A DNA stretch of 64,000 bases from Theobroma cacao (Eukaryota > Streptophyta > Magnoliopsida > Malvales > Malvaceae), in assembly GCF_000208745.1 (NCBI RefSeq), contig NC_030859.1:4454593-4518592 (forward strand), given 5' to 3'. A program made the translations under genes and the position numbers. The notes beneath the pieces are model-generated. The model ran no database searches, was not told where the DNA came from, and worked only from the letters and a program-made list of their open reading frames with translations. Each line of letters begins with the position of its first letter. Position 1 is the first letter of the stretch. Below are positions 50,906 through 63,996 of this stretch, in pieces.

Positions 50906-52618
50906 TATCAAAGCAGTTTTTAGGATGAATTCCGATTTCTTTTTCCTCTGCCTTGTGCACTTCTAATTTCTTCTGCCTTATTCACTTTTAATTTCTTTTT
51001 CTTCTATCTTGTTCACTTCCTACCTTACGTGAGCTGCAATTTTTGTTTCTTTTACCTTCTTTTCCTATCTTTTTTTTCTTATCATTTTATTATTCTAAAC
51101 TTATTCTAATTGTTCTTTTCTTATTCTATAATTCTATCATTCTACTACTAATAAATGTCTTCTAAATTTTACTTTTACTCAATCTCAACCTTTTTTTCTT
51201 AGGAAATTTTACTATCATTGCACTTCTATTTTTTTCTTTTACTTATTGTTGTTACTATTACACTCTATCACATCTCTTCTACTATTGTTTTCTGGACTTC
51301 TAATAACTTCACAACTTCTGATTTTTTTTCTCTTATGAAGCATACTCTTTTTTTACTATCATTAGATTTCTATTTTTTTTCTACTGCTTTATAAATTTGT
51401 TTACTCTCTCTATTCCCTCAACGGCTTCATCTATTAAATATACTTATCGTTCAGAACTGAATGTAGGGAATTTTGTTTATATCCATCTCAACCAGACAAA
51501 CCTTCTTTTATGGAAGACTCAAGTCATAGGATTAGTTGAAAGCCAATATATGCTTGGTTTTCTTGATGGTAAATGTACCATGCCTGACCAAACTAGTCTA
51601 GAATATATGTTTAGGAAAAAATCAAATTCTCTCTTGTGAGGCTGGATAATAAGTGCATTATTTTAAGAAGTGCTTGTGCTAGTTGTTGGATTAGAAACAT
51701 TGCTAGATGTGTGGAATGCCTTAGTGGATGCCTTTGCCCAAGAATCACAAGAAAGGGAGTTTTATCTTTTACAAACTCTACAAAGTCATAGAAACGATAA
51801 TGTCTCCATTCCTAACTACATCAAAAAGTTCAAAGCAACCTGTGATGACTTGGTAGCTATTGGAAACCTAGTAATTGATTGAACTAAAGTGTTTCAATTG
51901 CTCAGGGGTCTTGGTCATGGATATGAGTCATTTGTAACAACTATGATGAAACCTCCAATACCATTATTTCATGAAATTATTTCCCTATTTCAAGGATATG
52001 AGACAATGAAGTCTGTTAACTCTCTTGATAGTTATGGTTCTTTAAATCAAACTATGGCTTTTGTTAGCCAACGTTCTTCACATCAATCTAGTAGAAGGAC
52101 CTTCAACAACAGATCTCAACAACCATAGATTAGTTTCTCATCTCAAGGTAAAGGTTTTCCCAATCTACTCATTCACATGTTAAGGATGGCATTCTAGGTG
52201 TAAAACCCTTAACATCTATAGCAAATCTCTCTACCAAGCAAGATTAGGATACTCAAGCCTGCTGTTAAATTTGCAACAAACCAAGGCATATTGCTCTTAA
52301 TTGCTAGCAACGCTTCAATCAACTTTATCAACTTGAAATTCCCTCACAAGTTTTAACGGCCATCATTATCTCAGATATTCAAGATGAATCTTGACACCTA
52401 GACACTGAAGCCTCATCTCATATAACTTTTGACATTAGTAAGCTAAATAATTTCAATTCATATCATGGGCCTGACAAAATTATGGTAGGTAATGGACAAA
52501 TGTTAAACACTACTCATATAGGATCTGTATCACCTAAAGTTGCAAAAAAATCTACATTTAAATAATGTTCTTGTTATACCTCAAATTAAGAAAAAATTAT
52601 TATCTGTCAGCTAATTAA
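50906..52618 (+). pseudogene. Ty1-copia gag and protease fragment (decayed)
   Basis: Readable pieces in order: a gag N-terminal segment at 51,397-51,639 (YIHLNQTNLLLWKTQVIG then LGFLDG), a gag UBN2-like segment at 51,670-52,128 (VWNALVDAFAQES, LLRGLGHGYESFV), a zinc-knuckle-like CNKPRHIALNC near 52,270, and the protease-like LDTEASSHIT near 52,400 where active copies have a D-S/T-G-A motif. The last recognisable piece is the LLSVSQL segment near 52,600. Stops and shifts separate the pieces, so it cannot be expressed. At about 52,618 it changes abruptly to Ty3-type sequence. Confidence 0.85.
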
Positions 52619-55230
52619 CCTTTGATTATCATGGAAAGGAATTATACTGTTAATCTCAAGAAGTTGTTTGAGAGATTTCGGAAGTTTCAGCTCAAGTTGA
52701 ATCTTGTAAAATGTACTTTTCTTATTACTTCTGGGAAATTGTTAGGGTTCGTAGTAAGTGAAAAAGAAATCGAAGTGGACCCAGATAAAATACGAGCTAT
52801 CCAAGAGTTGCCACCACCTAAAACGTAAAAAGAAGTTAAAGAATTTTTAAGGAGGTTGAATTACATTGCTCGATTTATATCCCAACTCACCTTCAAGTGC
52901 AATCCGATTTTCAAACTGCTTTGGAAGCGAGACCCAGGAGAATAGAATGAAAAATGTTAGATAGCTTTTGATAAAATCAAATAGTATGTCACAAATTCAC
53001 TAGTGTTGGTACCACCAACGGTTGAAAAGCCTCTTATTTTGTATTTGACCATAAATAAGAATTTCATGGGATGTGTATTAGGGCAACATGATGAGATAGG
53101 AAATAAAAAACAGGCCATATATTACTTGAATAAGAAATTCACAGAGTATGAGTCTAAACACTTTGCACTCGAAAATATGTGTTGTGCGCTAGCGTGGATC
53201 GTTTAGAGGCTCTGACAATATATGTTGTATCTACAACGTGGTTGGTGGCAAAATTGGATCCCATCAAGTATATTTTTGAAAAACCTTTCCTGTTTGGAAG
53301 AATAGCATGCTGGCAAGTTCTACTGTTTGAATATAATATGTTGTATATGTCCCAAAAATCAATCAATGGGAGCATCATCGCCGATTTCCTTGCAAATCGA
53401 GTTGTTGAGGATTATGAACTTGTAAGTTTTGATTTTCCAGATGAAGATTTGATGGCCATTTTACTCATAGAAAAATGGGGTCCCAATAAACTTAATCTTT
53501 AGAAGATGTATTTTGATGGGGCACCCAATGCTTTGAGGCACAGAATTGGAGTAGTGTTGATTTCTCCAGATGGAAAGTATTATCCAGCCACGACAAGATT
53601 GAATTTCAACTGTATTAATAATATGGCAGAGTATGAGGCATTGGTGATGGGTTTACAAGCAGCAATCGACATGAAAGTCGACACAAGAGGTTTACGAAGA
53701 TTTAGCTTTAGTGATATGTCAAATGAGAGGTGAATGAGAAACTAGAGATTCTAAAATGGTTCCATATCAAAAGCTAGTTGTAGAATGAAGTAAACAATTC
53801 AAGAAAATTAACTTCAATCATTTGCCTTGAGAAAAGAACCAGATTGTCGATGCTCTAGCTACTCTAGCAGCAATGTTTATAATAAATAACGGGGCTGACA
53901 TACGTCCTTTTAATTTAGGAATTCGAGGGGTCTCTACACATTGTTTGAATATTGAAGAAGAACTTGATGGCAAACCATGGTACTATGATATCATGCAATA
54001 CATTAAGCACTAGGTGTATCCTGAAATGCCACAAAGAATGACAAGAGATTTCTCAGAAGGTTAGCAATGGGTTTTTACCTCAATGGGAAAATACTCTACA
54101 AAAGAAACCGGGACCAAATTCTCCTCAGATGTGTGGATGCAGTCGAAACTGATAAGATAATGGAAGAAGTCCGCAAGGGATCATGTGGAGTTCATGCCAA
54201 TGGACATATGTTACCCAACAAATTATAAAAGCTGGATACTATTGGTTGACATTGGAAGCAGATTGTATAAATTTTGCTTAAAAGTGCCATAAATGCTAAA
54301 TCTATGCTGATAAAATCCATGCTTCGCCATCCCCATTACACGTCTTCACAACACTTTGGCCTTTTGCAATATGGGGAATGGACGTGATTAGGCTCATTAC
54401 TCCAAAGGCCTCTAACGGACATCAGTTCATATTGGTAGCCGTTGATTATTTCACGAAATGGGTAGAAGCAGCTTCTTATGCTAATGTGACATAAAACATG
54501 GTGTGCAAGTTCGTCAAAAGGGAGATAATATGTCAATATGGGTTTTCAGAAAAGATCATTACTGATAATTCAAGCAATTTGAATGGTGCAATGGTAAGAG
54601 AGGTTTGTGCTAAATTCAAGATCAAGTACCATAGCTCAACAACTTATCGTCCAAAAATGAATGGAGTGGTAGAGGCGACTAATAAGAATATTAAAAAAAT
54701 TGTCGAAAAAATAATTGAAGTTTATAAAGATTGGCATGAGAAGCTCCCTTTCACTTTGCACGCATATCGAACTTTTGTGCGTACCTCCACAAGAGTAACT
54801 CCATACTCATTAGTGTATGGTACAGAAGCAGTTCTACCTATTGAAATATAAATTTCATCATTAAGAGTGTTAATGGAGACAAAGTTGGAAGAAGCTGAAT
54901 GGGTCCGTTCTCGTCAAGAGCAACCAAATTGGATTGAAGAAAAGAGACTCGGGGGCCCTATGTCATGGTCAAATGTATCAACAACGGATGATACGGGCAT
55001 ATGAGAAAAAAGTTCATCCCAGGTAGTTCCGTGAAGGAGAGTTAGTTCTCAAAAGAATACTCCCTAATCAAAACGATTTTCGGAGAAAATGGATGCCAAA
55101 TTGGGAAGCACTATATCTGGTAAAAAAGGTTTTTTCAAAAGGAGCTTTAATTTTGGCTGACATGGATGGGGAGGATTTATCTAATCCAATTATGTGGATA
55201 CGGTAAAGAAGTACTATACTTGAAAAAAAA
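52619..55230 (+). pseudogene. Ty3/gypsy Tat-lineage polyprotein, 5'-truncated and decayed
   Basis: Begins inside reverse transcriptase (LKKLFERFRKFQLKLN, then GKLLGFVVSEKEIEVDPDKI). It continues with the thumb/connection region and RNase H (LTINKNFMGCVLGQHDE; YLNKKFTEYESKHF, to about 53,500). A second, archaeal-like RNase H follows (YFDGAPNALRHRIGVVLISP ... NNMAEYEAL, 53,506-53,700), the hallmark of the Tat/Ogre lineage. Integrase lies at 54,230-54,850: HxxC/CxxC remnants near 54,280, catalytic Asp in WGMDV, Asp in ITDNSSN and Glu in GVVEATNKN. The C-terminal tail ends near 55,230. About a dozen stops and shifts rule out function. No gag or protease of this element is present; its 5' side abuts the copia fragment. 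Confidence 0.9.
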
Positions 55231-55247
55231 CAACAACAAAAAAAAAC

Positions 55248-55299
<52 letters not shown>

Positions 55300-55569
55300 N
55301 GAAGGAGAGTTAGTTCTCAAAAGAATACTCCCTAATCAAAACGATTTTCGGAGAAAATGGATGCCAAATTGGGAAGCACTATATCTGGTAAATAAGGCTT
55401 TTTCAGGAGGAGCTTTTATTTTGGCTGACATGGATGGGGAGGATTTATCTAATCCAATTATGTGGATACGGTAAAGAAGTACTATACTTGAAAAAAAACA
55501 ACAACAAAAAAAAACTTATAATATATATATATATAATATATATTATATATATATATATATATAAAAAGG
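55033..55569 (+). repeat. Near-identical repeat of the Tat 3' end across an assembly gap
   Basis: The segment at 55,033-55,299 (pol C-terminus plus AT microsatellite) is repeated from 55,301 onward at an offset of 268 bp with only a handful of differences, mainly around 55,120-55,150 versus 55,390-55,420. The only N of the window (55,300) separates them and the second copy begins exactly after it. Confidence 0.9.
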
Positions 55570-56496
55570 TTTGTGTTGAAAACCCGAAAAGGGTAACTTG
55601 TACCCAAAAAAGGTGGCTCATTCTGAAAACCCGAAAAGAGAGACTTAAGGCCAAAAGGTAGAGAGTTAGAATGAAATTTAAAGATGTCAGCTCAAATGGA
55701 GTATAAGATTGAGGTACAAACACACTATAAATGGAGCTCCACAATTTCGCAAAACAGAGGGAAGTTATGAAGTCTGCAACCTACAGATTTGCTCAAAGTA
55801 TCAATCAAAGACAATTCTTGAAGTTGGAAATCATATTGTTTTCTCTAAATGGTCTGAGTGCTCATTATTTGAATGATTTAATCATTGTTTTGTAAATTTC
55901 CCTTCCTTTAATCCTTTTTACACTTTTATATATATGAAATTCTCCTTCACTTCTATATTTCAAGCCTTGCTTTCCACTAGTACATAATCCAACACGATGA
56001 TTGTCATGGAAATGAATGATGATTGGTAAGGAAATGAACTAATTAAGCAAAAAATTACATTCGTTGTTCAATGAAAGACTTAAGGATGAGGTCAAAACAA
56101 AAAAATGAGTCTCAACATGAAAAAAAAAAAAGGAAAGAAAAGAGGCAGTTAAGTGTCAAAGGAAGGTGTGCGTAAAGAAAATTAAAGAATGTTAACCAAT
56201 GAAGAAAGGCACAGATGAAAATGATTAAAAGTTGTAGTGAAAATTGGATAAAGCAAAAGAAGGGTCTAGGAACCTTAATGAATCATAAGCATGAAAGCAT
56301 TCTATCATTTCAATCATGCGTACATGCCTAGCCATGCACATGATTATTCTCAAAGCAAGAATCAAAATTAATTCATGTCCCAAACTTCAAAAGTAGAAAT
56401 TCACCCAACCTAAAGTGTTGAAGTTGTAAAACTTTGATGGAAGAATTTGAGTCTTTCATTTTCATGTTAATCTAATTAAGTTTGCATTAGAGTTTT
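55570..56496 (+). mobile_element. Tat-type 3' untranslated region
   Basis: Directly downstream of the pol remnant. It contains gaaaacccgaaaagggtaac and gaaaacccgaaaagagag, phrases typical of plant Tat-lineage 3' untranslated regions as I know them. No coding capacity. Confidence 0.6.
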
Positions 56497-57175
56497 TAAA
56501 TCGAACCTGTTGTGACATAGGTCGAGCCTAGATTAAGTCTAAAAATTTTAATTTTTAAATCGAACCTATTTTGAGATAGGTCGAGCCTAGATTAAGTCTA
56601 AGAATTTTAATTTTTAAATCAAACCTATTTTGAGATAGGTCAAGCCTAGATTAAGTTTAGGAATTTCAGTTTTAAGTCGAACCTATTGTGAGATAGGTCG
56701 AGCCTAGATAAAGTTTAGGAATTTCAATTTTTAAATCGAACATGTTTTAAGATAGGTCGAGCCCAAATTTAGTCTAGGAATTTCAGTTTTTAAATTGAAC
56801 CTGTTGTGAGATAAGTTGAGCCTAGATCAAGTCTAGAAATTTCAATTTTTAAGTAGAACCTGTTATGAGATAGGTCAAGCCTAGATCAAGTCTAGAAATT
56901 TCAATTTTTAAATCGAACCTGTTTTGAGATAGGTCGAGCCTATATTAAGTTTAGAAATTTTCAATTTTTAAGTCAAATCTGTTCTGATATAGGTTGAGCC
57001 TAGATCAAGTCTAGAAATTTCAATTTTTAAATCGAACCTATTTTGAGATAGGTTAAACTTAGATTAAGTCTAGAAATTTTTTTTTTGAACCCAAGTCAAG
57101 CTTAAGAATTTCATTTTTTTTTTTAAATCAAACATGTTTTGAGATATGTCAAGCCTAGATCAAATTGCTTAAATC
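56497..57175 (+). repeat. 59-bp minisatellite, about eleven copies
   Basis: Tandem monomers of about 58-60 bp follow the plan tcgaacctgttttgagatag / gtcgagcctagattaagtct / agaaatttcaatttttaaa, with about 10-15% divergence between copies. The last two are degenerate. The repeat sits in the 3' untranslated region of the Tat remnant, a place where Ogre/Tat elements are known to carry hypervariable tandem repeats. Confidence 0.92.
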
Positions 57176-57238
57176 GATTACAGTGTCTATATCTTTACAC
57201 TATTCTTGATTCTCAAGAATGTACAAAGAGGAGCAACT

Positions 57239-58445
57239 GCAGACACCCATCCAAAAATCAAGCAAAAATAAAAATAAACAATAATGTAATATAATAAAAA
57301 AATAAGAAATAAATTTAAATAATAAAAAAAAGGGAAAAAAAAAGAAAAGAAAACAAGGAAAGGATTGAGTGTGTGGTCAGTGTCCCTCTCTAGTTCATCA
57401 TTACATGGCATTTAATGCACTTGGGAGGCAGCCGGATTTGGGGAGTAATGGTCACATCCGGTTGCCAACCCCCCTTATTGTTCCAGAGCCTTGTGAAATC
57501 ATGCTTAGAAGAGCATGATTTACCTCTGGATTGTCCAAAATTTTGGACAATTCAACTCTTAAAAATGGGTCTCAAACAGACAATAGAGAGAGAGGATTTT
57601 GGAAAAACCAGAGAAAACGATCAAAAAAAAAACCAACCTTTCAGAAACAAAAGAGAGTTAGATTCAAACTACAAAAGCACAAATCTTCCAAATCAAAAAA
57701 AAAAAGAGTGAACCAAAAATCCTAAACTTCCAGTCGACTACCTAGCCACAATTAAAGGAAAAAATCACAACTAAAAACGAAACCAAAATACTAAAGAAAA
57801 CCAAAAGAGAATTAGGTTTTTCGGGTTTCGAGAGGGAGTAAGAGAAGGCTGAAAGTTTGAGGGAGAGAAAAGAAAATCTAAGAAAGAAAGGAGAATAGAG
57901 AAGAAAAAGAAGAGGGGAAAAGAAAAGAAGAGTCGTCGAAAGGGAGAGAAGACGCCGGTGAGGAAAAAAGAGAAAGAGAGAAGAAGAAAAAGGGAAAAAA
58001 AAGAAGCGAAGAAAGGAAGATCAGGAAGAGAGAGAAGAAAGAAAGAAAAAAGAAAAAGAAAAAGAAAGAGAGAAGGAAAGGAAAGAAAAAGAAAAAAAAA
58101 AGAAAGAGAAAGAGAAGAGCAGAAGAACAGTTGAGCAAAACACCAAACGGTGCGCTTTAACTGAGGAGCAGCGACCTGTGGAGCAAGCTTGGTTGCCTTG
58201 GCCGACTCTAGCCCAAGATAAGTATAACCTCTCTTTGACCCATTTGTGAATTTGTTTGGGTTAAGATGTTAGGTTGTTTTATTTTGAAATATGTTGTCCC
58301 AAATACATGATTAATCTAAGTAAGATGAAGTAAAATGTTAAGGAGAATTATTTAGTGTTAGGGTAGGAATATTAAACAAAAAAGAAAAGAAAAGATAAAC
58401 ATTTAAATTCAAAAAAATAAAAAGAAATGGTAATGATTATAATAG

Positions 58446-58496
<51 letters not shown>

Positions 58497-59917
58497 GGAT
58501 CAATATTTATAGTTAGGAAAATTTTTAGGCTCATCTTAAAGAAGTAATGATAACAATAAAAAAAATAAAAAAAATAATAAGATATAAAATTAAAAGTAAT
58601 AAAGATGTATAATACCCATTGTTCCGGAAATTATATAAGTTATCGATGATGGGATATCCATTCAGAACACAAGAAGTCGCAATTTCGAGTGAATTTCTTT
58701 AGATTAGAGATTTCAATTAAGACTCCACCAATATGATGGGAATGTCTTAATTTGAAATTCTAATGTTTCTAATTTTAAATAAATAAAAAACTATATATAC
58801 TTAATCACCAATTAACCAATATTATATGTATATATAATATATATAAAAATAAGAAAATTAATGATAACAATAAATTTGTTAATCATAATAATAAAAAATT
58901 GATAAAATACATATGCATAAATAATAACTACGGATAATAAAAAAAATATACGCGGTATAAAATATGATTTTGGGGGAGTTTCATATATTAAAATAAATAA
59001 AGTATATGACGAAATAGAAATGGTTATACAAAAACAATAAGTAAATGTAAAACATTTGTTCATGATAAATTAGCTCAAAGAAAAGTAGTAAATAAGAAAC
59101 AAACATTGAATCTACGTGTACGTCATGTATCATTGTTGCATTGTTAAATATCATGGCATATACACATATTCTGTATACGAGTATAAAGGCCAATGATGGG
59201 ATTGTCCAAGGAAGTTCGCGAAGGCAAGTTTCTTCGGTAAATTTCCTAAGTGAAAAGATACCTCCAGATCCCATCAGTATGATGGGAGGGTTCGGAGAAA
59301 TATCTTTAATAAAAAGTTTTTGCTTGTATTAGGATTTACATTCATAAAAATATTTTTTTTTTCACAAATGACTACCACGATAATGGGATTTACTCGTTAA
59401 ACTTGCAAAGGCAAGTCTTTCGGGTAATTTCTTAGGTGAAAGGATATCTCCAGATCCCACCAGCATGATGGGCGGATTTGAGATATATTTTCAATAAAAG
59501 GTATTTGTTTGGCATTATTTCGATCTTATGCCATGCATTACACAATAGCATCACATGCACGTCCAACTCGTAAAATCAAATAAAATATTTTAATTTAAGA
59601 CAAATAAATAATAATTAAGGGAACATAAAAACAAATCAATGGATTAGGATAACATATGATTAAATGGTATCATTCGTGAAACGAGCATCATAGGGGTGCT
59701 AATCTTTCCCTGTGCGTAATCGTACTTCCGGACCCAACTTTAAACAAAAAATACGTAGACCAGTTTATCGTTATTTCGACAGACCTAAAATCAATTTAGG
59801 ATCCCGTTGAATAGAACAAATTCATTAAGTGGCCAATCACACCTAAAAAAAGATTGGTAGCGACTCCCTAAGTTAACCACGTCTAGCGATCGAGTTCTCG
59901 GACCCGACACGTTATGA
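57239..59917 (-). mobile_element. Second Ogre/Tat-type LTR, probably a solo LTR (minus orientation)
   Basis: On the minus strand it begins near TGTCATAACG at 59,919, shares GATCGCTAGACG and the following gagtcgctaccaatc segment with the LTR at 20,863, and ends near GGTGTCTGCA at 57,238. A CAACT direct repeat lies at the two borders (57,234-57,238 and 59,918-59,922), slightly overlapping the expected TG/CA ends. Like the first LTR it has a long polypyrimidine tract on its sense strand (purine on plus, 57,860-58,135). It also has two internal tandem copies of a roughly 200-bp segment (59,190-59,510). No primer-binding site, polypurine tract or coding sequence of matching orientation adjoins it. 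It appears inserted into the 3' untranslated region of the Tat remnant. Confidence 0.72.
58449..58492. repeat. (TA)n microsatellite within the LTR
   Basis: About 21 TA dinucleotides. Confidence 0.95.
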
Positions 59918-59922
59918 CAACT

Positions 59923-62900
59923 TGTTACTCGATCAATTGTCCATGTAAGTTTACGTTTATAGTTATGTAGAAAACGCAGAAACTTAACTATTTTAATTTG
60001 TTTATGAAAAACTAGAGCCAAAAAAGAGGGTTTAAAAAGATTAAGAAAGTTATTTTCTTTATGATTCTTCGACTTAAAAGTTTTCTAATAAGAAAAAGCA
60101 AGAGCCACGATGAAGAACCTCTAATAAGAGTTCAAAAAACTTCTAAATTGAATAGCACGTTGTCCCTCTCCCGGCCTTTCTTGGCGACCAAACGGGAGAC
60201 AATAAGAGAGAAACCTTACCCGATATCAACCGAGGATGGTTGTAGCTTAGATACCGGGTATCAAAAGAAGGAAAGGTTATGTACAGTACCACATTAAAAG
60301 TATGGGCTTGGGCTCAAAGTGATCAGTACTTCTACCTTCACTCTTGAGCTAGAAAAGTCACTGATTGTATCATGAACCCGCACCCATGCCGAGTATTTAT
60401 GAGTTATCTAGAACTTTTAAGAGGATGAATTGAGAGCAAAGTTTCAAAAAATGAGATAGCTGTGCTAAACCTAAAGGGCCATGCTTGTCGACTTCTTAGT
60501 GGGCCTTGGGCCATGTTTCTTGACAGTCCCTATTTATGGGTTGTGTCTCTTATGAAATTTTTTTCTAAGTTTATAATTTGGGATTATATAATCCAAAGTA
60601 GCTGTTAATTCTAATTGATTTTAATTTTGAACTGACAAAACATTAAGTTAATTTTCTTTCTTAAATATTAAGTTAATTTGCTGGCTTAATCATTTTGACA
60701 AGTTTTATTTGATAATTTCTAATGTATATAAGGGTTTTTTTTTTTACATTAAGATAAATTTGTGAAGAAATTAATATCAATCCAGTCTAAATTGTAAAAA
60801 TGATAAGATTAGATAACAGACTGAAAAGGGAAAAAAATTGATGATAAGACTATCCTTGTTATGAGATTAGTTTGGACAGTATCATCGATGGAATTTGAAC
60901 AGCATTTCTGATGGATTAAATATCATCATAGACGAAATTGGAATATCAGTGATTGAACTTTTGTCTATGGTTGAACTTAATTTTCGTCGATGAAAATGTT
61001 AAATTTGGTACTTGTTGTTTGGAATTCCTTGATTACCTTGGTGAGATTATTAAAGGTGTGGAAGATGGCTTTTTTTTTTTTTTTGTTAATATTTGGTCAA
61101 TTTGACTACATAGAAATAAAATGATCTTTAATGGTAAAGTGTGAAATAAGATGCAAGTGTTCGATAACATGAAAATGAGAGTGAGTTTTCAAGGTAAAAT
61201 AGCTGAAAGATAAGAACACATTTGTAGACCTCATCAGCCAACCCAAGAAGGCAAGCATAACTAGTCTATATAGAGTGGTGTATTATTGTTATGGCTATTT
61301 TTTGTGGTTGCCATACGACCTCTGTTTTGATTGTGTATTATTGTTACGGCTTGTTAATAAGCAAGTGTTAAAGTGTTCGATTGTTTGTTCTAATGTCTAA
61401 CTATTCACAAAAAATAAATGTTTATAAAATTATGTATTTATTACCTCATGCAAGCTGGTCGTCAAAAATCGATTAAAAAAAACATTACTATTATTAGTAT
61501 TAGTCACAATTCTGAAATATGGAAAGACGACTGGATAAATAATAATATCATTTCTTTGAGCTTCTCTCGAATTTACACTCTTGTAGTCAACAAAAACAAA
61601 GCATATTGTAGAATGTAACAATTGAAATGGAAACAGTTCGGATTTAAAATATCAATTTTTGCTGGAGACCGTTTGGTTAGGAGCTGCCATAGTGGGAAGA
61701 ATTCTTGTCCTTGATGAACCAATTCACTCCACATCCAATCGGTTCAATTAGTTCGTGTACTTTAGTAAAGTAGTGGATTTAGTTTTTGTACAATAAATTG
61801 TAAAATTTGAATCTTTATAATTTTCAAATTTGACAATGTCGATCCAATTATTAATAGTATTAAAATTTTATTATTATTTATACTTACATGACATTTTTTA
61901 ACTGATGTAATACTGAATATGATTTGTTAATGATGACGTGATATTTTTTTATCAATTTCACAACATTTTTTTCACTATTTTAACTTATACAGCATAGAAA
62001 TTTAGTTCTTCTTTATCTCACAACACTTTTTCCTAAATCTTAGAAACATATTCATAATTTTGATTTGTTTCTTTTCAAATCCTATTTAAAACCATTAACT
62101 CATACTAAATAATTCTATATCCACATTTATAAAATCCATGTTAATACTTAGTCATATTATATCGCTACTATTATTACATCATTCATGAAATATTACATCA
62201 TCATTGTTATAATATCATATTTAATGTCAAATCAATAAGAAAATGGCATGTCGACATAATTAAATGTCATGTTAATATATATAATAAAAAAATTTTAATA
62301 TATTAAATTAACATTGTCAATTTTAAAAAATATAAAGACTCAATTTTTATAAATTATTATATGAAAATTAAATCTATCAATTTTTTTTTTAAAAAAAAGT
62401 TAAAATTCATTGATAATCAGGTGAACATGAATTCATCCTCAAATACAAAAGTTTTACAGTGTTATCAAAACAAAACATCAACAAACAAAAAAGCCCTTTA
62501 TACAAAAATAGGTTCATCTAAAGCACCCTGTACACCCCTTAGAACACACAAAACATCATTAAACGTCAAGACCACATCTATTTACCATGAATCAAAAGAG
62601 GGGATGGAAACCAAACCTCATAATTCAAAGGTTGAATTATTTGGTTTTGTTATTTATTGGGAAAGTAGCAGTTAAATTCGAGTTGACGAGAAGGGGTTTG
62701 GATGCGGCCTTAGCCAAATGCAGTTTTGCAAAGCAGAGACGGAAACTGCTGGGCGTCGGTTCTTCAATTACCTCTCCCTTTGGAGGATCTATATAATATG
62801 GATGTCGTGTTGCAAACTTTGGGGAGTTCATTGGTATTTGGAATATGCTTCTTTTATTATGATGCTTTAATGGGGAGAAAAGTTACATATCCCAACATTT

Positions 62901-63197
62901 TTTTCAATAGTAAATCCACGAATAGAATTATTAACTTCACTTCAAGCTTTTACAGCATGGTTATATCATATGTGTATTGGGCTTCATCTGGATCTATGAG
63001 GAAGGTTTTGATATTACGAGTTGATCCAGGGAAAAATAAAACCACAAAATACGATTTGCTGGCCAAGGAATTTGTTTCCCTTTACTATTCATCAATAGTT
63101 TTTGCTGGGGAAAACAGAATCTCAAGTTCTAAACATCACAAAATTTGCAGTTTTCATCTTTTGTTTTCCCCTTCTGGCCACAGCAAAAAATAAAAGA
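59923..63197. other. Intergenic, no recognised gene
   Basis: Mostly AT-rich. The minus strand at 60,150-60,260 has a GC-richer patch (cccgtttggtcgccaagaaa) that resembles plant gene leaders, but no coding exon follows before the LTR. A poly-T run at 62,382 followed by ttcattgataat could be a retroposon tail. An open frame of about 155 codons at 62,726-63,193 (plus) has no recognisable domain and no ATG at its start. Confidence 0.4.
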
Positions 63198-63996
63198 AAG
63201 CATTTCTTTTCCTTCTCAAGGATAGAAGAATCTTAATCTCACAAAGACCAACTGCTCTTTAATCCTTGATGACTTCCTCTAGAAAATCCATTTTTGGCTA
63301 TATCACATATTTACTTGCCGGTTGCCAATGAATTTTGAGAATATAGCAGTTGAGAAAATGAATGGGACTCTTCAGTGGATTGAAGCAGAGTTGAAGTCAA
63401 ATCCTTTTCTTTCTTCAAACAAAATGATTCAAAGGTGAAACTGATCCAATATATTTATAGACATCAGAAAGTACAAAGTTCGGGGAACAAAGTTATGATG
63501 GACATTAGGTACCTTATAGTGTCTCTCAAGTCAAGTCTGCAAGAGACTCAAGAAGAAACACAGCATACTCTCTGGCAAGAAAAGCATTCATCCCAAGCTT
63601 TTAGATGGTATTAAATGTTCAAAAGACATCTCAGACAGTCCAAATGGGCTTCTTATAAGGTAGCTTGCTTATAAGGAGAAACAGCTTCTTTTCATGCTCA
63701 AGATGAGAGAGACGAGAGGGATCCCCTTTGAGCAGCATGAAGAGGTCACCAAATGAAAAATTAATCTCCCTGGAGAAGGGGAGCAAAATGAAATTTGGAT
63801 GTCAGATGAGAAGTTTAAAACTACTGAAGCTCCAAGAGATAAAAATTGCCATCAAAGGCCAAAGCAAATAAAACATTAAAAGAATAAACTACAATACATT
63901 GTAAATAATGGAGTAACAATGCTAGCAAATAACAGTTCACAGCAATAGGAGGTAGAACTTGCAAAACACAAAAACAAATGTCGCAAGTAGGAATTA
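63198..63996. repeat. Dispersed duplicate, copy B (partner at 49,087-49,935)
   Basis: Same-orientation partner of copy A, running to the window edge, so its full length is unknown. On the minus strand an AG acceptor-like site at 63,770 opens 45 sense codons ending in TGA at 63,631-63,633. The matching segment of copy A is diverged and does not conserve that frame. I cannot assign a function. Confidence 0.75.

Noticed and set aside
57878..58138. 86-codon Phe-rich frame on the minus strand
   Set aside because: A by-product of the polypurine/polypyrimidine block in the second LTR.
62726..63193. 155-codon open frame on the plus strand
   Set aside because: No ATG at its start, no recognisable domain, AT-biased composition, and it stops at the edge of the dispersed duplicate.
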